Under the pieces are notes generated by a model, which saw only the letters and a list, made by a program, of their open reading frames with translations, had not been told where the DNA came from and searched no databases. Shown piece by piece: positions 6,022 to 7,685 of a stretch of 7,685 bases of DNA (the stretch's first letter is position 1; each line of letters opens with the position of its first letter). The stretch is from Treponema sp. (GTDB taxonomy: Bacteria; Spirochaetota; Spirochaetia; Treponematales; Breznakiellaceae). The DNA is taken from the NCBI GenBank assembly GCA_031284195.1, contig JAITAI010000255.1, forward strand, positions 1 to 7,685, in the 5' to 3' direction. The position numbers and the translations under genes were made by a program.

Positions 6022-6111
6022 TTACTTTTTCATGTTTGAGCCTTTTTCAAATTCGGTTAGTTTTGAAGAAGGTTTTGGAAAAACCGGTGGTGCTGTCTCA
6101 AAATGTCCCAT
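6022..6111 (-). CDS. Possible small protein of 29 residues (doubtful)
   Basis: An ATG at 6111-6109 opens a 29-codon frame ending in TAA at 6024-6022. The predicted peptide begins MGHFETAPPVFPKPSSKL and ends NMKK. It is polar, with no membrane segment or recognised domain. A weak AGAGG lies about 10 bases upstream. The start lies inside the inverted repeat at 6092-6122, which suggests the frame may be a by-product of a repeated or relic element. I do not recognise the peptide. Confidence 0.2.
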   Translation of the reverse strand: MGHFETAPPVFPKPSSKLTEFEKGSNMKK

Positions 6112-6122
6112 GGTGAAACAGC
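6092..6122. repeat. Imperfect inverted repeat resembling an insertion-sequence end
   Basis: GCTGTCTCA at 6092-6100 faces TGAAACAGC at 6114-6122, pairing at 8 of 9 positions around a 13-base centre that contains CCATGG. GCTGTCTCAAAAT resembles terminal inverted repeats of some transposase-bearing elements (IS1182- or IS4-type). No transposase is present, so this may be a relic end or simply a hairpin. Confidence 0.35.
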
Positions 6123-6190
6123 CTCTATGGGTCAAGTTTAGCCCCAACCCAAGAGGGTGCAGCGCCCTTTAGAGCGATTCCTACGATGGA

Positions 6191-7685
6191 TCACTGCCGC
6201 ACTTCAGCGACTAGATTCAGTAGTTCCTGAGATTTATGATATAGCATGTGGAGTTCCTCATCCACCTGGGTAACCAATTGATCATTGTCTTGGGCAATAC
6301 CGCTCACGTCACCAACTAACAAAACTACCCCTCTACTGGAAGCAGACTGCTGTTCCACCAAGGCCGCAATAGACCGTACCTGTACCATGGAGTCCTTCAC
6401 AATGCTCTGGGCATCCCTCAGAGAACCGACGCTTCTTTCAGCCAGCTCCCTCACCTGGGCTATGTACGTCGCCACATTGGCCATACTGGATATATTGAGC
6501 CCCACCAGCTTTTGCATGTCCGTAATCGAACTGTTCACATCCTGGGCAGCAACCCGGGTCTTTTCCGCCAGCTTGCGGACTTCCCCAGCGACTACGGTGA
6601 ATCCCTTACCGGCTTCCCCAGCATGGGCCGCCTCAATGGAAGCGTTCATCGCCAGAATGTTTATCTGATCCGCTATATCGGTAATGATCGTCATAATACC
6701 CCCAATCGTGGTGGATTGTTCTCCCAGCCGGTTGATGTTTCCCGTCAAGGTGTCGGTGATACCGTGTAGTTTCTCCATGGCCCTTCCCGCTTCCAGGGCC
6801 ATGTCCACACCGGTTTCCACCTTTTTATGGGATTGTTGGGATTGATCCACCGCAATTTCCGCAGTGTGGGCAACCTGCTGCACATCCCTATTGAGCTGTT
6901 CGATAGAGGTTAATATTGCATGGATTCGTTCATTCTGGATAGCACCTCCGGTTTTTACCTTCGCCGCACGTTGGGAAATACTGCCCACCGTGGTTTCCAA
7001 ATCCTGGGCGGCCTGCTCAACTTCCTCGGTAACTTGCAGCATCTTATTTGTAACCCTCTGGGATTCTTCCGCTTGGAATAGCGCCTCTGCTTCCTTGGTC
7101 TGAATCGCCGCAAAACTGGAACGGAGATTTTCGGACATGTGGAGGAATGCCTGTTGTAAAACCGTAAGTTCATCTTTTCCCTTAATCTTCAGGGACACCT
7201 GGAAATTACCGGAAGCTATCTGCTCCGCGGTCTGTACAATCTCCCCGAGCGGCTTGTTAATAGAACGGAGGATAAAAACCAAGAGAGGGCCCAGGATCAA
7301 AAACAGCAGGATCAGGATGCCGCCAATCAACAGCATCTCCTGCTTCAGCGATGAGGTAAGGCGTTCTTCGATAAGGACTTTATGGGCATCAATGGTATCA
7401 ATATAGATTCCTGTGGAAATCCAGATATCCGTACCAGGAATATACTCCACATAGGCCAGTTTAGGAGCATAGTCCATGACAGGAGGTTTGGGAAACACAA
7501 AGGAGACAAAACCGCCGCCTTTTTGGGCCTTTTCATAGAGTTCCCGCACATAGTAGACCCCGTTGACATCGGCGGTCTGTCCCAGGTCTTGTCCCTCTTG
7601 TTGGGGCAGGGTAGGGTGCATGAAGATCACCGTACCGATGTAGGTATAATAATAACCGGATTGGTCATCTTCAAACCGGTAGTCT
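6191..7685 (-). CDS. Methyl-accepting chemotaxis protein with Cache sensor, N terminus cut by the window
   Basis: 497 residues are visible; the frame is open to the window end, so a GTG at 7630 is not the real start. Order in the visible part: a single Cache type 2 domain at about 1-105 (DYRFEDDQSGYYYTYIG, MHPTLP, DVNGVYYVRELYEKA, KLAYVEYIPGTDIWISTGIY); a transmembrane segment at about 115-140; a HAMP domain at about 141-193; and a long coiled coil. The coil carries the conserved signalling tip DQINILAMNASIEAAHAGEAGKGF at about 339-362 (given here in two overlapping parts, DQINILAMNAS and SIEAAHAGEAGKGF). The missing part should hold the first membrane segment and the start of the Cache domain. 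Cache domains bind small organic ligands outside the membrane; the tip binds CheA and CheW, and glutamates on the coil are methylated. The C terminus, VAEVRQ, lacks an NWETF-type tether for CheR. It lies upstream of, and in the same direction as, the TRAP operon, but 735 bases away. Confidence 0.93.
   Translation of the reverse strand, partial: DYRFEDDQSGYYYTYIGTVIFMHPTLPQQEGQDLGQTADVNGVYYVRELYEKAQKGGGFVSFVFPKPPVMDYAPKLAYVEYIPGTDIWISTGIYIDTIDAHKVLIEERLTSSLKQEMLLIGGILILLFLILGPLLVFILRSINKPLGEIVQTAEQIASGNFQVSLKIKGKDELTVLQQAFLHMSENLRSSFAAIQTKEAEALFQAEESQRVTNKMLQVTEEVEQAAQDLETTVGSISQRAAKVKTGGAIQNERIHAILTSIEQLNRDVQQVAHTAEIAVDQSQQSHKKVETGVDMALEAGRAMEKLHGITDTLTGNINRLGEQSTTIGGIMTIITDIADQINILAMNASIEAAHAGEAGKGFTVVAGEVRKLAEKTRVAAQDVNSSITDMQKLVGLNISSMANVATYIAQVRELAERSVGSLRDAQSIVKDSMVQVRSIAALVEQQSASSRGVVLLVGDVSGIAQDNDQLVTQVDEELHMLYHKSQELLNLVAEVRQ

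Larger units (their letters stand above)
5869..6190. other. Intergenic region downstream of the chemoreceptor gene
   Basis: About 320 bases with no convincing gene. Contents noted: a hairpin GGGGAT/ATCCCC with a 5-base loop at 5984-6000; a hairpin GGTTTT/AAAACC with a 3-base loop at 6071-6085; an imperfect hairpin AGGG(U)GC/GC(G)CCCT around 6151-6167; a tandem GATCAGATCA at 5891-5900; and a 29-codon reading frame listed separately. None of the hairpins has a strong U-run on the minus strand, so the terminator of the chemoreceptor gene is not clear. Confidence 0.5.

Noticed and set aside
6285..6668. Plus-strand frames of up to 127 codons opposite the chemoreceptor
   Set aside because: They are antisense shadows of a clearly conserved coding region, with no recognisable domain or ribosome-binding site.

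Overview
The window looks like part of a spirochaete chromosome, most plausibly a Treponema of the moderate-G+C, gut-associated kind. This is inferred from the chemoreceptor tip sequence (NASIEAAHAGEAGKGF), the secreted WD40 protein, the TAXI-type TRAP operon and a base composition near one half G+C by eye. No rRNA, tRNA or marker gene is present to prove it.

Layout. (1) Positions 1-1748, plus strand: the 3' part of a gene for a carbohydrate-binding family 9-like (CBM9-like) protein, then a gene for a signal-peptide-bearing seven-bladed WD40 protein. The two are joined by an ATGA start/stop overlap. (2) Positions 1749-1906: a short convergent intergenic region with a very G/C-rich perfect hairpin. 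(3) Positions 1907-5455, minus strand: a complete tripartite uptake operon. Its transcription order is TAXI solute-binding protein, DUF1850 membrane-anchored protein, then fused 4TM/12TM TRAP permease. (4) Positions 5456-6190: a 735-base region with no convincing protein gene but much structure. It holds the operon promoter, whose -10 box lies inside a perfect 16-bp palindrome. It also holds a separate minus-strand unit that looks like a small structured RNA, with a promoter-like sequence, a 21-bp long-range stem, a multi-branched interior and an intrinsic terminator. Beside the chemoreceptor gene there is an imperfect inverted repeat and a 29-codon reading frame. (5) Positions 6191-7685, minus strand: a methyl-accepting chemotaxis protein with a single Cache sensor domain, cut off at its N terminus by the window edge.

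How the parts may work together. The binding protein would capture a small, probably acidic, solute in the periplasm and deliver it to the fused permease. DUF1850 is a conserved partner of unknown role. The upstream Cache chemoreceptor lies on the same strand and might sense a related nutrient, but that is only a neighbourhood argument. The CBM9-like/WD40 pair appears to be a separate, translationally coupled unit.

The most interesting item is the intergenic RNA candidate at about 5621-5858. Its parts (promoter, closing stem, long stem, three-way junction, terminator) fit together in one orientation, and it also has competing pairings that could make it a switch. I do not recognise it as a known RNA family.
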